A stretch of 64,000 bases of DNA, from assembly GCF_900142395.1 (NCBI RefSeq), contig NZ_FRAS01000015.1, positions 62,001 to 126,000 on the forward strand. Direction: 5' to 3'. Both the position numbers and the translations under genes were made by a program. This document shows, one piece after another, positions 54,165 through 62,798 of this stretch. Source of the stretch: Hymenobacter psychrotolerans DSM 18569. GTDB taxonomy: Bacteria; Bacteroidota; Bacteroidia; Cytophagales; Hymenobacteraceae. Below the pieces are notes generated by a model. It was not told where the DNA came from. It was given only the letters and a program-made list of their open reading frames with translations, and made no database searches. Each line of letters opens with the position of its first letter. Position 1 is the stretch's first letter.

Positions 54165-54206
54165 CGAAGCGGTAGAGATGCTTCGACAAGCTCAGCATGA
54201 CGCTCT
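54165..54206. repeat. Dispersed repeat, right-type arm after the second GIY-YIG gene
   Basis: GAAGCGGTAGAGATGCTTCG then ACAAGCTCAGCATGACGCTC. Same orientation as the arm before carB. Its plus-strand reading would encode MLRQAQHD, a typical artefact peptide. Confidence 0.8.
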
Positions 54207-54225
54207 TGGGTTTACTTTGTCAATA

Positions 54226-54555
54226 ATGGGACATAAGAATGTTTGCTTGAACTGCCATACAGCCTTCAACATGCCTTTTGGTGTTGTCGGCTCTATTGTT
54301 TGCAAACAATGCGGCCAGCCAACAATTCGGTTGCCGCACAGATTTCGGCCTCCTAAGAAAAGTGAATCGGCTAAATGGGACACGGTAAAATTCCTGATTG
54401 AAAATGGTTTTCCATATCAGCACATAGTTGAGCGAAACGACCCGTCCAATTATTTAAACCGCATTGAGCAATACGTTCAATATCCTGAAAATTTGAGGGA
54501 CGCACAAGCGTTTGTCATCAAGTATAAATCACAGGCAAAGAAGCCTACAAAATGA
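54226..54555 (+). CDS. AT-rich Cys-pair orphan protein overlapping argF
   Basis: A 109-residue protein with N-terminal CLNC and CKQC pairs forming a probable zinc ribbon, then a basic linker (RFRPPKKSESAK) and a short helical part. No named family is recognised. The ATG at 54226 was chosen because the frame upstream runs into the repeat arm. Its stop overlaps the argF ATG by 4 nt (ATGA), so it is translationally coupled to argF. AT-rich compared with argF. Confidence 0.65.
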   Translation: MGHKNVCLNCHTAFNMPFGVVGSIVCKQCGQPTIRLPHRFRPPKKSESAKWDTVKFLIENGFPYQHIVERNDPSNYLNRIEQYVQYPENLRDAQAFVIKYKSQAKKPTK

Positions 54556-55496
54556 AAAACTTCACCTCCTTCGCCGATGCGGGCGACTATAAAGCACTGT
54601 TGCAGCAAGCCCTGGAAATCAAGGCCAATCCGTATGGCTACCAGCACATCGGGCGCAACAAAACAGTCGGCCTCATTTTCTTCAACCCCAGCCTGCGCAC
54701 CCGGCTTAGCTCCGTGAAAGCGGCCTACAACCTGGGCGCGCAAGCCTGGGTGCTCAACGCCGGCGCCGACTCCTGGACGCTGGAAATGGCCGATGGCGCG
54801 GTGATGAACGGCGGCACCCAGGAGCATATCAAGGAGGCCATTGCCGTGATGAGCCAGTACTGCGACGTGCTGGGCGTGCGCACCTTCCCCACGCTTAAGG
54901 ACCGCGAGGCCGACTACAGCGAAGAAGTCTTCAACAAGATTCTCAAGTACGCCACCGTGCCGGTCGTGAGCCTGGAAAGCGCCACGCTGCACCCGCTGCA
55001 GTCGTTTGCCGACTTGATTACGGTAGCCGAGCACAAGCAGAAGGAGCGGGTGAAAGTGGTGCTGACCTGGGCTCCGCACGTGCGTGCCCTGCCCCAGTGC
55101 GTGCCCAACTCGTTCTGCGACTGGTTCTCGGAAGTAGACTGGGTGGATTTCGTGATAACCCACCCCGAGGGCTACGAGCTGGACCCCAAATTCACGAAAG
55201 GCGCCCGCATCGAGTACGACCAGAAGAAAGCCCTGGAAGGTGCCGACTTCGTGCAGGCCAAGAACTGGAGCAGCTACCAGGACTACGGCCAGGTCCTCAG
55301 CAACGACCCCAGCTGGATGCTGACGCCCGAACACATGGCCGGCACCAACAACGCCAAATTTCTGCACTGCCTGCCGGTGCGCCGCAACGTGGAAGTGTCC
55401 GACGCCATTCTGGACTCGCCAAATTCCCTAGTAATTCAGGAGGCCGGCAACCGGGTGTTTTCCATGCAAACCGTGTTGCACGAGCTGCTGAAGTAG
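54552..55496 (+). CDS. argF: N-acyl-ornithine carbamoyltransferase (SOTCase/AOTCase type)
   Basis: A 314-residue transcarbamoylase. Carbamoyl-phosphate loop FFNPSLRTRLSSVKAA, the LEMADGAVMNGGTQEHIKEA region and C-terminal HCLPVRRNVEVSDAILDS. It resembles the Bacteroidota succinylornithine/acetylornithine carbamoyltransferases, not classical OTCase (no SxRTR with HCLP-...-FHD layout). The acyl group is not read off here. Acyl-citrulline would then be deacylated by the ArgE-like protein. A strong terminator ends the operon. Confidence 0.9.
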   Translation: MKNFTSFADAGDYKALLQQALEIKANPYGYQHIGRNKTVGLIFFNPSLRTRLSSVKAAYNLGAQAWVLNAGADSWTLEMADGAVMNGGTQEHIKEAIAVMSQYCDVLGVRTFPTLKDREADYSEEVFNKILKYATVPVVSLESATLHPLQSFADLITVAEHKQKERVKVVLTWAPHVRALPQCVPNSFCDWFSEVDWVDFVITHPEGYELDPKFTKGARIEYDQKKALEGADFVQAKNWSSYQDYGQVLSNDPSWMLTPEHMAGTNNAKFLHCLPVRRNVEVSDAILDSPNSLVIQEAGNRVFSMQTVLHELLK

Positions 55497-55508
55497 CAAT
55501 CCAGCCAA

Positions 55509-55556
55509 CTGAACGAAAAAAAGGCCGCTCCTGGGAGCGGCCTTTTTTTCGTTCAG
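55509..55556 (+). terminator. Terminator of the arginine operon
   Basis: A very long perfect stem: CTGAACGAAAAAAAGGCCGC and complement, loop of about 4 nt, T run. It ends the plus operon and abuts the convergent oxygenase gene. Confidence 0.9.
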
Positions 55557-56350
55557 GCTGGCACGGCAGCTGTAGCCTGCGGCACGATGTCCAGGCGCAG
55601 GATTTTCTCTTTATACTCGGTGGGCAGGAGGCTGGCCCGCGCCCACTTGCTGAAGCGCAGATGCTGCATATAGCGGTAGGCCAACAGTACCGGCTGCAGC
55701 CATGGCGTGCGGCTCAGGCGCAGCAGCCCACAGACTGGCTGAGGAGCCACAATGCGCTGGGCCTGCAGCAGGAGCCGGTAGCGGATGGGCCCTAGGTGGT
55801 GCGCGTATTGTCGGTAGAGGTCGGCCGTGAATCGGCTGTGTTCGAGGTGCTCTTGCAGATGTTGCTGCCGCATAGGCAGCCACTCGGTATGCGAAGCCGG
55901 CAAGCCCGGAATGCCCATACGCTGGCCAACCCGTGTGAAAACGGTAAAAACTTCCGCCTTTTCCTCCGTTCTGAGTGGCCGCTCCAGTGCTTCAAATGCC
56001 CGGATGGAATAGTCGATGAGCATGAACAGCACGTCGCGGTAGGCCCAGGCCGGAATGGCCATGCCTCGTTTGGCTTCCACGGCCGCATGAATAGCCGTGA
56101 TGGTGTCAATGGCCTGCTCCGCGCCGGCGCGCTCGGCAAACACAATCTGCCGGGCATATTCTACGGTAGAAAACAGGCGGGCCAGTGGGTCGGCGGGCAG
56201 GCGGCCAGTGAAGTAAAGCCAGTCCACGGCTTTGTTCAGGGCAAACTCGGCGGCGGCGCCCGCAAAAATGAACAGCACCGTATCGGCCTTGCCCCAGATG
56301 CGGCGCACTACAGAGTCAGGAGCCACGAAGTAGGTCGGGTGTTGCGGCAT
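55553..56350 (-). CDS. Oxygenase MpaB-like (DUF2236) protein
   Basis: About 265 residues from the ATG at 56350; an upstream ATG at 56383 would add 11 residues. DUF2236 features: VVRRIWGKADTVLFIFAGAAAEFALNKA at the start, the conserved HAAVE and AYRDVLFMLIDYSI, then the later LPMRQQHLQEHLEHS. MpaB-type proteins bind heme in some members. Function here unknown. Its stop lies inside the arginine-operon terminator. Confidence 0.75.
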   Translation of the reverse strand: MPQHPTYFVAPDSVVRRIWGKADTVLFIFAGAAAEFALNKAVDWLYFTGRLPADPLARLFSTVEYARQIVFAERAGAEQAIDTITAIHAAVEAKRGMAIPAWAYRDVLFMLIDYSIRAFEALERPLRTEEKAEVFTVFTRVGQRMGIPGLPASHTEWLPMRQQHLQEHLEHSRFTADLYRQYAHHLGPIRYRLLLQAQRIVAPQPVCGLLRLSRTPWLQPVLLAYRYMQHLRFSKWARASLLPTEYKEKILRLDIVPQATAAVPA

Positions 56351-56383
56351 AACAGGGGAGACGTAAGTCGTGAGCAAAGCCAT

Positions 56384-56811
56384 TTCGCAACTGGGCTTAG
56401 ATTACTCTGGACTATATGTGCGGAAATCGATTATTAAAAGAACTTTGAGATGCAAAGTAAAAGAATTTTTATGTCTTGGCCATTCCCTGGCAAACTGCAG
56501 CTGAAAAATGCACAAGCGGATTATCTGAAACCTAAGCCAGTTGGCGTTGCAAGTCGTCAGAAGGCAGCCGCAGAGTCCAGAGCTGCATGTGCTTTTCTGT
56601 GACCTGTAGCATACAATGCTTCTGCTCATATCAGCTTGATTTGCTGAAAATGCAGAAAGCTGAAAGTGAAAAATGAGCAGGCTGTACCGCGACTCAAGAG
56701 CACAGGAGAAAAGTAGAAAATTCGGGCAAAACGAACCTCAACCGCTACCGGCCCGTTGAAGGCTAACCGAAAAACATTCTCCCTGTATTTCGGATCAGTT
56801 CACCTAAACCC
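56384..56811. other. Spacer with no clear gene
   Basis: About 430 bp of AT-rich sequence between the oxygenase and the Thr-rich protein. The only open frame (minus, 56402-56629) has unlikely composition. Nothing repetitive or structured stands out. Confidence 0.5.
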
Positions 56812-56817
56812 ATGCTC

Positions 56818-57111
56818 ATGAAAAAGCTACTTGTCCTCGCCGCTGTGCTCGTGACAGGTGTGTCGGCTGCTAATGCACAGACCACCAACACCACGACCAC
56901 GACCACCACGCAGCCCGAGCAGAGCACCACAATTCAGACGCAGCCTGCGCCCGGTGTCATCAATTCCACCACCACTACGCAGCCCGCTTCTACCACTACT
57001 ACGGTAGAAACGCAGTCGAGCACCAGCGTGGCCCCGGCTACCACCATGCCGGCCGATGGTAAAGTAAAAGACAAGAAGAAGAAGCGTAAAATCAAAACCG
57101 ACGCTGATTAG
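56818..57111 (+). CDS. Small secreted Thr-rich protein with basic tail
   Basis: A 97-residue protein. Signal peptide MKKLLVLAAVLVTGVSAANA, then about 60 residues rich in Thr, Gln and Ser (TTTTTTTQPEQSTT), and a C-terminal basic tail (DKKKKRKIKTDAD). ATG at 56812 precedes a better start at 56818. Probably periplasmic or surface and possibly O-glycosylated; function unknown. Confidence 0.65.
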   Translation: MKKLLVLAAVLVTGVSAANAQTTNTTTTTTTQPEQSTTIQTQPAPGVINSTTTTQPASTTTTVETQSSTSVAPATTMPADGKVKDKKKKRKIKTDAD

Positions 57112-57133
57112 TAGCCTCGTTTTGCTTTGCGCT

Positions 57134-57178
57134 AAGAGCCGGGCCGCACACGTTGCGGCCCGGCTCTTTTTTTTTCTT
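57134..57178 (+). terminator. Terminator after the Thr-rich protein gene
   Basis: Stem AAGAGCCGGGCCGCA with its complement, 5-nt loop, then nine or more Ts. Confidence 0.85.
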
Positions 57179-57267
57179 GACCAAGCAGAAAGTGCGGTGC
57201 AACTTCGTGCGTACGCACCGTGGCGAACCGGGCACCAACCGGCCGGCCATATGGTTGCTTGTTTTCT

Positions 57268-57942
57268 ATGAACGACCCGGAAATTCGTGCGCTGCTCTAT
57301 CCATTGCTGCCCGGCGGCGTGTACATCGATGAGCTGCCCACCGGCACCACCCGCGCCGATGTGGTGCATATCACGGAGCACTTTCTGCACGGCTACGAAG
57401 TAAAAGGCGACTCCGATACGCTGCAGCGCGTGCCCAACCAGCTGCGCTGCTACGGTGAAGTGTATGACTTCGTGACGTTTGTGGTGACGGAAAGGCACCT
57501 ACCCAAGCTGCTGCCGCTACTGCCCGACTGGGTAGGCGTGCTGGTAGTGGCGGGAGGGGAGCTGCGCGTGCACCGGGCGGCTGCCTACAACGCCACCGTG
57601 GAGCCCGCGCCCCTGGCCAGCCTGCTGCTGCTGGAAGAAGTGAAACAGTTTCTGATGGCCCGCGGCCTGCGCGGCATAAGCGGCCTGCGCCGTGCCGAGG
57701 TGCTACACTTTCTGCGCACTACCACGCTGGTGCCACTTTCCAGCCTGGCCCAGTACGTGCGCGAGCGGCTGATGGCCCGCCTCCCCGAACGAATGCAGAT
57801 GCGCGCCGAACGCAAAGTCGAGCGTCAGCGGCTGGCTGGCCTGCGGCAGCGGCGCAAAGCCCGCCGTGCGGCCCGCAAGAAGCCACAGAAGCCCGACGCC
57901 AAGGCCAAAACCAGGAAAACGCCTACGCCGCCAGCCAGCTAG
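57268..57942 (+). CDS. sce7726 family protein
   Basis: A 224-residue protein of the sce7726 family: residues 1-85 contain DELPTGTTRADVVHI, GYEVKGDSDTLQRVPNQL and VTFVVTERHLPKLL, which have the D...ExK arrangement of a restriction-endonuclease-like fold. The last 60 residues are strongly basic (KARRAARKKPQKP). ATG at 57268. Function unknown; nuclease-like fold is inference. Convergent with dinB, overlapping stops by 4 nt. Confidence 0.8.
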   Translation: MNDPEIRALLYPLLPGGVYIDELPTGTTRADVVHITEHFLHGYEVKGDSDTLQRVPNQLRCYGEVYDFVTFVVTERHLPKLLPLLPDWVGVLVVAGGELRVHRAAAYNATVEPAPLASLLLLEEVKQFLMARGLRGISGLRRAEVLHFLRTTTLVPLSSLAQYVRERLMARLPERMQMRAERKVERQRLAGLRQRRKARRAARKKPQKPDAKAKTRKTPTPPAS

Positions 57943-59018
57943 AAGCCCAACGTCAGCTGCTTGCCGGCGGTGTCTTCCACGGTTTCGAGGTTGGAGAGCG
58001 ACGCGCCCACCAGCCGCACACCTTTGGGCAGCGGCAGGCAGGCCGCCACCAGCTCCCGGCTGATTTGCTCCAGCGCTGCCTGGCTTGCCAAAGGTGCCAG
58101 CACCGTGCGGCTGCGCGTAATCTGCTGGAAGTCGGCGTATTTGATTTTGAGCGTGAGCGTGCGGCCCAGCATGCCTACCCGTTCGCAATACGCCCACACC
58201 GATTCGAGGCAGGGCTGCAGGCCGGCCAGTAGCTGCGCCTCTTCCGTCAGGTCTTCCTCGAAAGTGGTTTCCGAGCCCACCGACTTGCGCACCCGGTCGG
58301 GCACTACGGGGCGGTGGTCGATGGCGCGGGCAATGTGGTAGTAGTAGGAGCCGGCCTTGCCGAAGTGCTGCCGCAGAAACGTCTCGGTCTGCTGCCGCAG
58401 CTCCAGACCCGTGAAGATGCCCAGCTGGTTGAAGCGCGCTGCCGTGGCCGGCCCGATGCCGTGGAATTCGCCTACCCGCAGCTGCTCCACGAAAGCCGGC
58501 CCCTGCTCGGGCCTGATGACGAACTGCCCGTTGGGCTTGCGGTAGTCGGAGGCCAGCTTCGCCAGAAACTTGTTGTAGCTGATGCCCGCCGAGGCCGTGA
58601 GCTGGGTCTGGCGCAGAATATCGGCCCTGATTTCGCGCGCTACCTGCGTGGCCAGCGGCAGGCCTTTCAGGTTCTGGGTTACGTCGAGGTAGGCTTCGTC
58701 CAGGGAAAGCGGCTCGATGAGGGGCGTGTACTCGGCGAAAATGGCCCGAATCTGCCGCGACACTTCCTTGTACACCTCAAACCGCGGCTTCACGAATACC
58801 AGCTCCGGGCACTTGCGCAAGGCTGTAACGGAAGGCATGGCCGAGCGCACCCCAAAGGCTCGGGCCTCATAGGAGGCTGCCGCTACCACGCCCCGCTGCC
58901 GTGAGCCACCCACCGCCACGGGCCGCCCGCACAGCGCCGGGTTGTCGCGCTGCTCCACCGAGGCATAGAAGGCATCCATGTCGAGGTGAATGATTTTGCG
59001 GGTTTCGGCGGAGTCCAC
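57939..59018 (-). CDS. dinB: DNA polymerase IV (Y family)
   Basis: A 359-residue translesion polymerase. Motifs: IIHLDMDAFYASVEQRDNP, SYEARAFGVRSAMP, the catalytic LSLDEAYLDVTQ, and SAGISYNKFLAKLASDYRKP. The C-terminus ends in QLTLGF, a likely beta-clamp binding motif. GTG start at 59018 because no ATG precedes the HLDMDAF motif. 15 bp after the TonB-domain gene; probably the last gene of a three-gene operon. Confidence 0.95.
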   Translation of the reverse strand: MDSAETRKIIHLDMDAFYASVEQRDNPALCGRPVAVGGSRQRGVVAAASYEARAFGVRSAMPSVTALRKCPELVFVKPRFEVYKEVSRQIRAIFAEYTPLIEPLSLDEAYLDVTQNLKGLPLATQVAREIRADILRQTQLTASAGISYNKFLAKLASDYRKPNGQFVIRPEQGPAFVEQLRVGEFHGIGPATAARFNQLGIFTGLELRQQTETFLRQHFGKAGSYYYHIARAIDHRPVVPDRVRKSVGSETTFEEDLTEEAQLLAGLQPCLESVWAYCERVGMLGRTLTLKIKYADFQQITRSRTVLAPLASQAALEQISRELVAACLPLPKGVRLVGASLSNLETVEDTAGKQLTLGF

Positions 59019-59033
59019 GGTGGAAAAGCGGGC

Positions 59034-59975
59034 TTACTGCGGCAGGCTGGTGCGGGCAGCTTCGTACAGGGCCTTGGTTTCGGCGGAAAAGTGCGCGTCC
59101 AGCTGCGCCTTTTCGTTGAGGAAGCGCGGCGCATTGGGCTGCGACAAGTCCCACTTGCCCACGTAGTGCATCTGGCCCGGCTCCAGCTCAAACACGTACC
59201 GGGTAGCTGTGAGCGGGCCCTGGCCCGGCTTGCGCAGCGCTTCAAGGCCATACGAATACTCGTACCACTGCAGGGCGTAGCGGCCGGGCGGCAGCGCCAC
59301 GCAAAAGCCATTTTCGCTGCGGCTGCGCATGGCGGGCTTTACCAGAATCCGGTAGAATTTGCCCGTGGTCAGGTTCAGGACGCGCACATACTGGGGCAGG
59401 CCGCCGCTGCTGAAGCCCAGCCGCTGCACGCAGTTGCCGTAGAGCACGCCTTTGTCGGTGGGCACGGTTTTTTCGGCGGCGGTCCAGAGGCGCGAGGGCA
59501 GCACAATGGCCGGGCCGGGGTTAGCATCCAGCGAATCCGAAGCCAGCGCTACAGAACTTTTCGTAAGGCTGAAAGTGAGCGGCACAGTATACACCACCGA
59601 AACCGGCCGCTGATTCTGGGTGCCGGGCTGCCAACGCACGGTTTTCAGCCGCTGGGCTATGCGCAGCGCTTCTTCGTCCAGGTCGGCCCGCACGCCCTGC
59701 TTCACCTTGATATCGGCGACGTCGCCGGTAGGCTGCACTACAAACGTGAGGTAGACCTTGCCCTGCACTCCATCGCGCAGCGCCTTGGGCGGGTACTGCA
59801 GGCCCTCAGTCAGGAGCTTGAACAGCGCCTCCTGGCCGCCCGGAAATACGGGCATGGTTTCCTGGTACGTGTAGTGCTGGCGGGTGGTATCTGCCGGAAC
59901 CGGTTGGTTCTGGGCCAGGCTGGTGCAGGGCAGAAGCAGGCCAAGCAGGCCGGAATAGAAGAGGGAATTACGCAT
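59034..59975 (-). CDS. Energy transducer TonB-domain protein
   Basis: A 313-residue protein. Signal peptide MRNSLFYSGLLGLLLPCTSL, then a TonB C-terminal domain at about 30-130 (FPGGQEALFKLLTEGLQYPPKAL ... GKVYLTFVVQPTGDV). The second half is not recognised and looks beta-rich. Because it lacks an N-terminal TM anchor and proline-rich spacer, it is probably not a classical TonB but a secreted TonB-like domain protein. 18 bp after the EamA gene. Confidence 0.8.
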   Translation of the reverse strand: MRNSLFYSGLLGLLLPCTSLAQNQPVPADTTRQHYTYQETMPVFPGGQEALFKLLTEGLQYPPKALRDGVQGKVYLTFVVQPTGDVADIKVKQGVRADLDEEALRIAQRLKTVRWQPGTQNQRPVSVVYTVPLTFSLTKSSVALASDSLDANPGPAIVLPSRLWTAAEKTVPTDKGVLYGNCVQRLGFSSGGLPQYVRVLNLTTGKFYRILVKPAMRSRSENGFCVALPPGRYALQWYEYSYGLEALRKPGQGPLTATRYVFELEPGQMHYVGKWDLSQPNAPRFLNEKAQLDAHFSAETKALYEAARTSLPQ

Positions 59976-59993
59976 ATCAACCCGCAAGTTACT

Positions 59994-60926
59994 TTAGTCC
60001 TGCGCCGGTTCCAAGGGCGCCACGGCCGGCGCCGGCTGCCGGGGCTTGCGGCTCACCAGAAACACGCCTCCGAAAATCAGCAGCGCCTGCAGGCCCTTCG
60101 TGAGCGTGAGCGTGTCTTTGCCCACCGCCACCGCAATAGCTACGGCCAGCGCCGGCTGTAGGTAGATATAGGCGCCCAACAGGGAAGGGGAGGCGTACTT
60201 CAGGGCCCAGTTGTTGAGCAGATAGGCCATGATGGTAAGGCAGATGACCATGTAGGCAATGGCGGCCCAGATACCGGGCGGGAAGCTGGCGTAGTCGGGT
60301 TGCTGCACCTGTTGCCAGCCGGCGGGCACGGCCAGCACCGCGCCCACCAGAAAAATGCGCGCCAGCACCGTAAACGGATGATACTTGCGCATCAGCGGCA
60401 TCACGAGTACCAGATACACCCCAAAAGCCGTGGCGTTGAGCAGAATCAGCAGGTTGCCGAGCAGCCCGTCCTGCCCGCCGGCCGCCACCGGCCCCCGACT
60501 CAGAATGATGCTGGCCGCGCCCACGCCCGCCAGCGCAATGCCCAGCAGGCGCGGCACCGTCAGCCGCTCGCCCAGCAGCACTACCGAGGCCAGCACCGTC
60601 ACGACGGGCGCAATGGTCTGGATGAGCGAGGCATTGATGGGCGAGGTGAGGTTGAGGCCCGAGAAAAACAGCAGCTGGTTCAGCCCGATGCCCAGCACCC
60701 CGCACGCTATGGCCCGCCACTGGTCGGCGCGGCCCATGATGCGGTCCTGCGGAGCTACCAGCCGGCTCAGAACGCCGAAAAACAGTGCCGCGCCCACAAT
60801 CCGCAGCAGCACCAGTCCAAACGGGCCCATGTAGCGTGGCATTACATCTTTGGAAATACTATAGTTGGCGGCGTAGATAAGGGCCACCACGAATAAGGCC
60901 GCGTGGACCCGGACTGCATTTTTCAT
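59994..60926 (-). CDS. EamA/DMT family transporter
   Basis: A 310-residue inner-membrane protein with ten hydrophobic segments and two EamA repeats (LIYAANYSISKDV ... and LLILLNATAFGVYLVLV). Family members export metabolites or amino acids; substrate unknown. First gene of the operon with the TonB-domain protein and dinB. Confidence 0.9.
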   Translation of the reverse strand: MKNAVRVHAALFVVALIYAANYSISKDVMPRYMGPFGLVLLRIVGAALFFGVLSRLVAPQDRIMGRADQWRAIACGVLGIGLNQLLFFSGLNLTSPINASLIQTIAPVVTVLASVVLLGERLTVPRLLGIALAGVGAASIILSRGPVAAGGQDGLLGNLLILLNATAFGVYLVLVMPLMRKYHPFTVLARIFLVGAVLAVPAGWQQVQQPDYASFPPGIWAAIAYMVICLTIMAYLLNNWALKYASPSLLGAYIYLQPALAVAIAVAVGKDTLTLTKGLQALLIFGGVFLVSRKPRQPAPAVAPLEPAQD

Positions 60927-60984
60927 TCGGGGCGAAGGTAGAAGTCAATAGGCGGATACTACACGGTCCGGCGGGGCGGCGCGC

Positions 60985-60992
60985 TACCTTTG
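60985..60992 (+). promoter_or_regulatory. -7 promoter box of rarA
   Basis: TACCTTTG matches TAnnTTTG, about 95 nt before the rarA ATG. Confidence 0.5.
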
Positions 60993-61087
60993 TAGCCCGT
61001 GCCTCGCTTCGAACGTTAAACAGGGTGCCGCAACCCGGCGGCCCTACCCGAACTCGCAAGCGCCCGTAAGGTTCGCGCTACTTTCCT

Positions 61088-62416
61088 ATGTCTACCGGCT
61101 CCCTCTTCGATACCGACCCCCAGCCCCAGTCCAACGCCCCGCGCCCCGGCGCGCCCCTGGCCGAGCGGATGCGCCCCCGCACCCTCGACGAATACGCCGG
61201 GCAGCGTCACCTCATCGGGCCCGAAGGCGTGCTGCGCCGCTACCTCAGCGCCGGCCGCCTGCCGAGCCTGATTTTGTGGGGGCCGCCCGGTGTGGGCAAA
61301 ACCACGTTAGCCAACCTGTTGGCCCAGGAGTTGGGCAAACCCTTCGCCTCGCTTAGCGCCGTAAATGCTGGCGTGAAGGACGTGCGCGACGTGATAGAGC
61401 GGGCTAAAAAGCAGCGCGGCACGGTGCTGTTTATCGATGAAATCCATCGGTTCAGCAAAAGCCAGCAGGATGCGCTACTGGGGGCTGTAGAGCAGGGCAT
61501 CGTGACGCTGATTGGCGCCACTACCGAAAATCCGTCGTTTGAGGTGATTCCGGCTGTGCTGAGCCGGGCGCAGGTATACGTGCTGGAACCACTGGACAAG
61601 GAAGTGCTGACTGGCCTCGTAGACAATGCCCTGGCCCAGGACGACGTGCTGAAGCAGTACAGGGTGCGCGTGCAAGACTACGGCGCGCTGCTCACCATTT
61701 CGGGCGGCGACGCGCGCAAGCTGCTCAACCTACTCGAAATAGTGGTGGAAGCCAGCCGCCCCGACCCGAAAACCGGCGAAGTCGTCATCACCGACGAAGG
61801 CGTGCAGCAGCTGGCCCAGCAGCACCTCGCCCGCTACGACAAAGGCGGCGAAATGCACTACGACGTCATTTCAGCCTTCATCAAAAGCATCCGCGGCTCC
61901 GACCCCAACGCGGCCCTGTACTACCTGGCCGTGATGCTGGAAGGCGGCGAAGACCCCAAGTTTATTGCGCGCCGCCTGCTTATTCTGGCCAGTGAAGATG
62001 TGGGCATGGCCAACCCCAACGCTCTGATGCTGGCGCAAAGCTGCTTCCAGGCCGTCACGGTGATTGGCATGCCCGAAGGCGACATTATTCTCGGCCAAAC
62101 GGTGGTATACCTCGCCACTTCGCCCAAGAGCAATGCCAGTTACAAGGCTATCCGGGAGGCGCGGGCGCTGGTGCGGCAGCAGGGCGTGCAGTCGGTACCG
62201 ATTCCGCTGCGCAACGCGCCCACCAAGCTCATGAAGGACCTCGGCTACGGCGGCCAGTACCAATACTCGCACGACTACCCCGGCAATTTCGCCTATCAGG
62301 AATTCATGCCGGAGGCCCTTAGCGGCACCGTGTTCTACCACCCCGGCCACAACCCGGCCGAAGCCAAAGTGCAGGAGCGCCTGCGCCAGCTCTGGGGCGA
62401 GAAATACGGCTACTAA
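61088..62416 (+). CDS. rarA: Replication-associated recombination protein A (RarA/MgsA)
   Basis: A 442-residue AAA+ ATPase that acts at stalled replication forks. Walker A GPPGVGKTTLANLL, Walker B VLFIDEIHRFSKSQQDALL, sensor GATTENPSFEV. C-terminal MgsA domain with FIKSIRGSDPNAALYYLA and GEDPKFIARRL. Full length. A hairpin follows the stop. Confidence 0.95.
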   Translation: MSTGSLFDTDPQPQSNAPRPGAPLAERMRPRTLDEYAGQRHLIGPEGVLRRYLSAGRLPSLILWGPPGVGKTTLANLLAQELGKPFASLSAVNAGVKDVRDVIERAKKQRGTVLFIDEIHRFSKSQQDALLGAVEQGIVTLIGATTENPSFEVIPAVLSRAQVYVLEPLDKEVLTGLVDNALAQDDVLKQYRVRVQDYGALLTISGGDARKLLNLLEIVVEASRPDPKTGEVVITDEGVQQLAQQHLARYDKGGEMHYDVISAFIKSIRGSDPNAALYYLAVMLEGGEDPKFIARRLLILASEDVGMANPNALMLAQSCFQAVTVIGMPEGDIILGQTVVYLATSPKSNASYKAIREARALVRQQGVQSVPIPLRNAPTKLMKDLGYGGQYQYSHDYPGNFAYQEFMPEALSGTVFYHPGHNPAEAKVQERLRQLWGEKYGY

Positions 62417-62420
62417 GCAT

Positions 62421-62466
62421 GTAAGCCGGCCCCGCCTGACAAGGCGAACGGGGCCGGCTTATACGG
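62421..62466 (+). terminator. Hairpin after rarA
   Basis: Stem TAAGCCGGCCCCG / CGGGGCCGGCTTA with a long loop; the T run is weak, so terminator activity is less certain. Confidence 0.5.
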
Positions 62467-62708
62467 TCGCTGAACGTGAAAGCGGCTACTTTCTGAGGAT
62501 GTATTCCAAGTGGAAAATGAGCGTTTTGACAACGCCGCCTTGGTAGGTACCCGGATGCTCATCAGACTGGCATTCACCGTGTCATTAAGGCCACCAGGAA
62601 ACACAAGAAAACCGTGCCGGCCAGCGTAGCAGGCCCGGCTGTCTTCTCTCCAGGAAGGGAGGCAACTTCAGCCTGGTTTTTTGCTTCTTTACGCTGCCAA
62701 AACCCCTC

Positions 62709-62716
62709 TACCTTTG
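62709..62716 (+). promoter_or_regulatory. -7 promoter box of sppA
   Basis: TACCTTTG matches TAnnTTTG, about 80 nt before the sppA ATG. The -33 box is not clear. Confidence 0.5.
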
Positions 62717-62798
62717 TTGAGGGTGAGGGGGCAGCCGCTAGCCAAGCAGTTGCTCTAGTTAGCCATATCCGCCAAAAATCAGTGTAAATCAGTAGCTC

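Larger units (their letters stand above)
62417..62798. other. Spacer between rarA and sppA
   Basis: About 380 bp. After the hairpin, the minus strand has an open stretch of 31 codons (62581 down to a stop at 62486) with protein-like ending (GGVVKTLIFHLEYILRK) but no start; perhaps a gene remnant. The -7 box of sppA lies at 62709. Confidence 0.45.

Noticed and set aside
53851..54198. Minus-strand protein starting MLSLSKHLYRF
   Set aside because: Its start is the repeat arm and its body is antisense to the GIY-YIG gene; an annotation artefact.
56402..56629. Small minus-strand gene in the 56.4-56.8 kb spacer
   Set aside because: Cys/Ser-rich composition without domain or ribosome-site context; probably chance.
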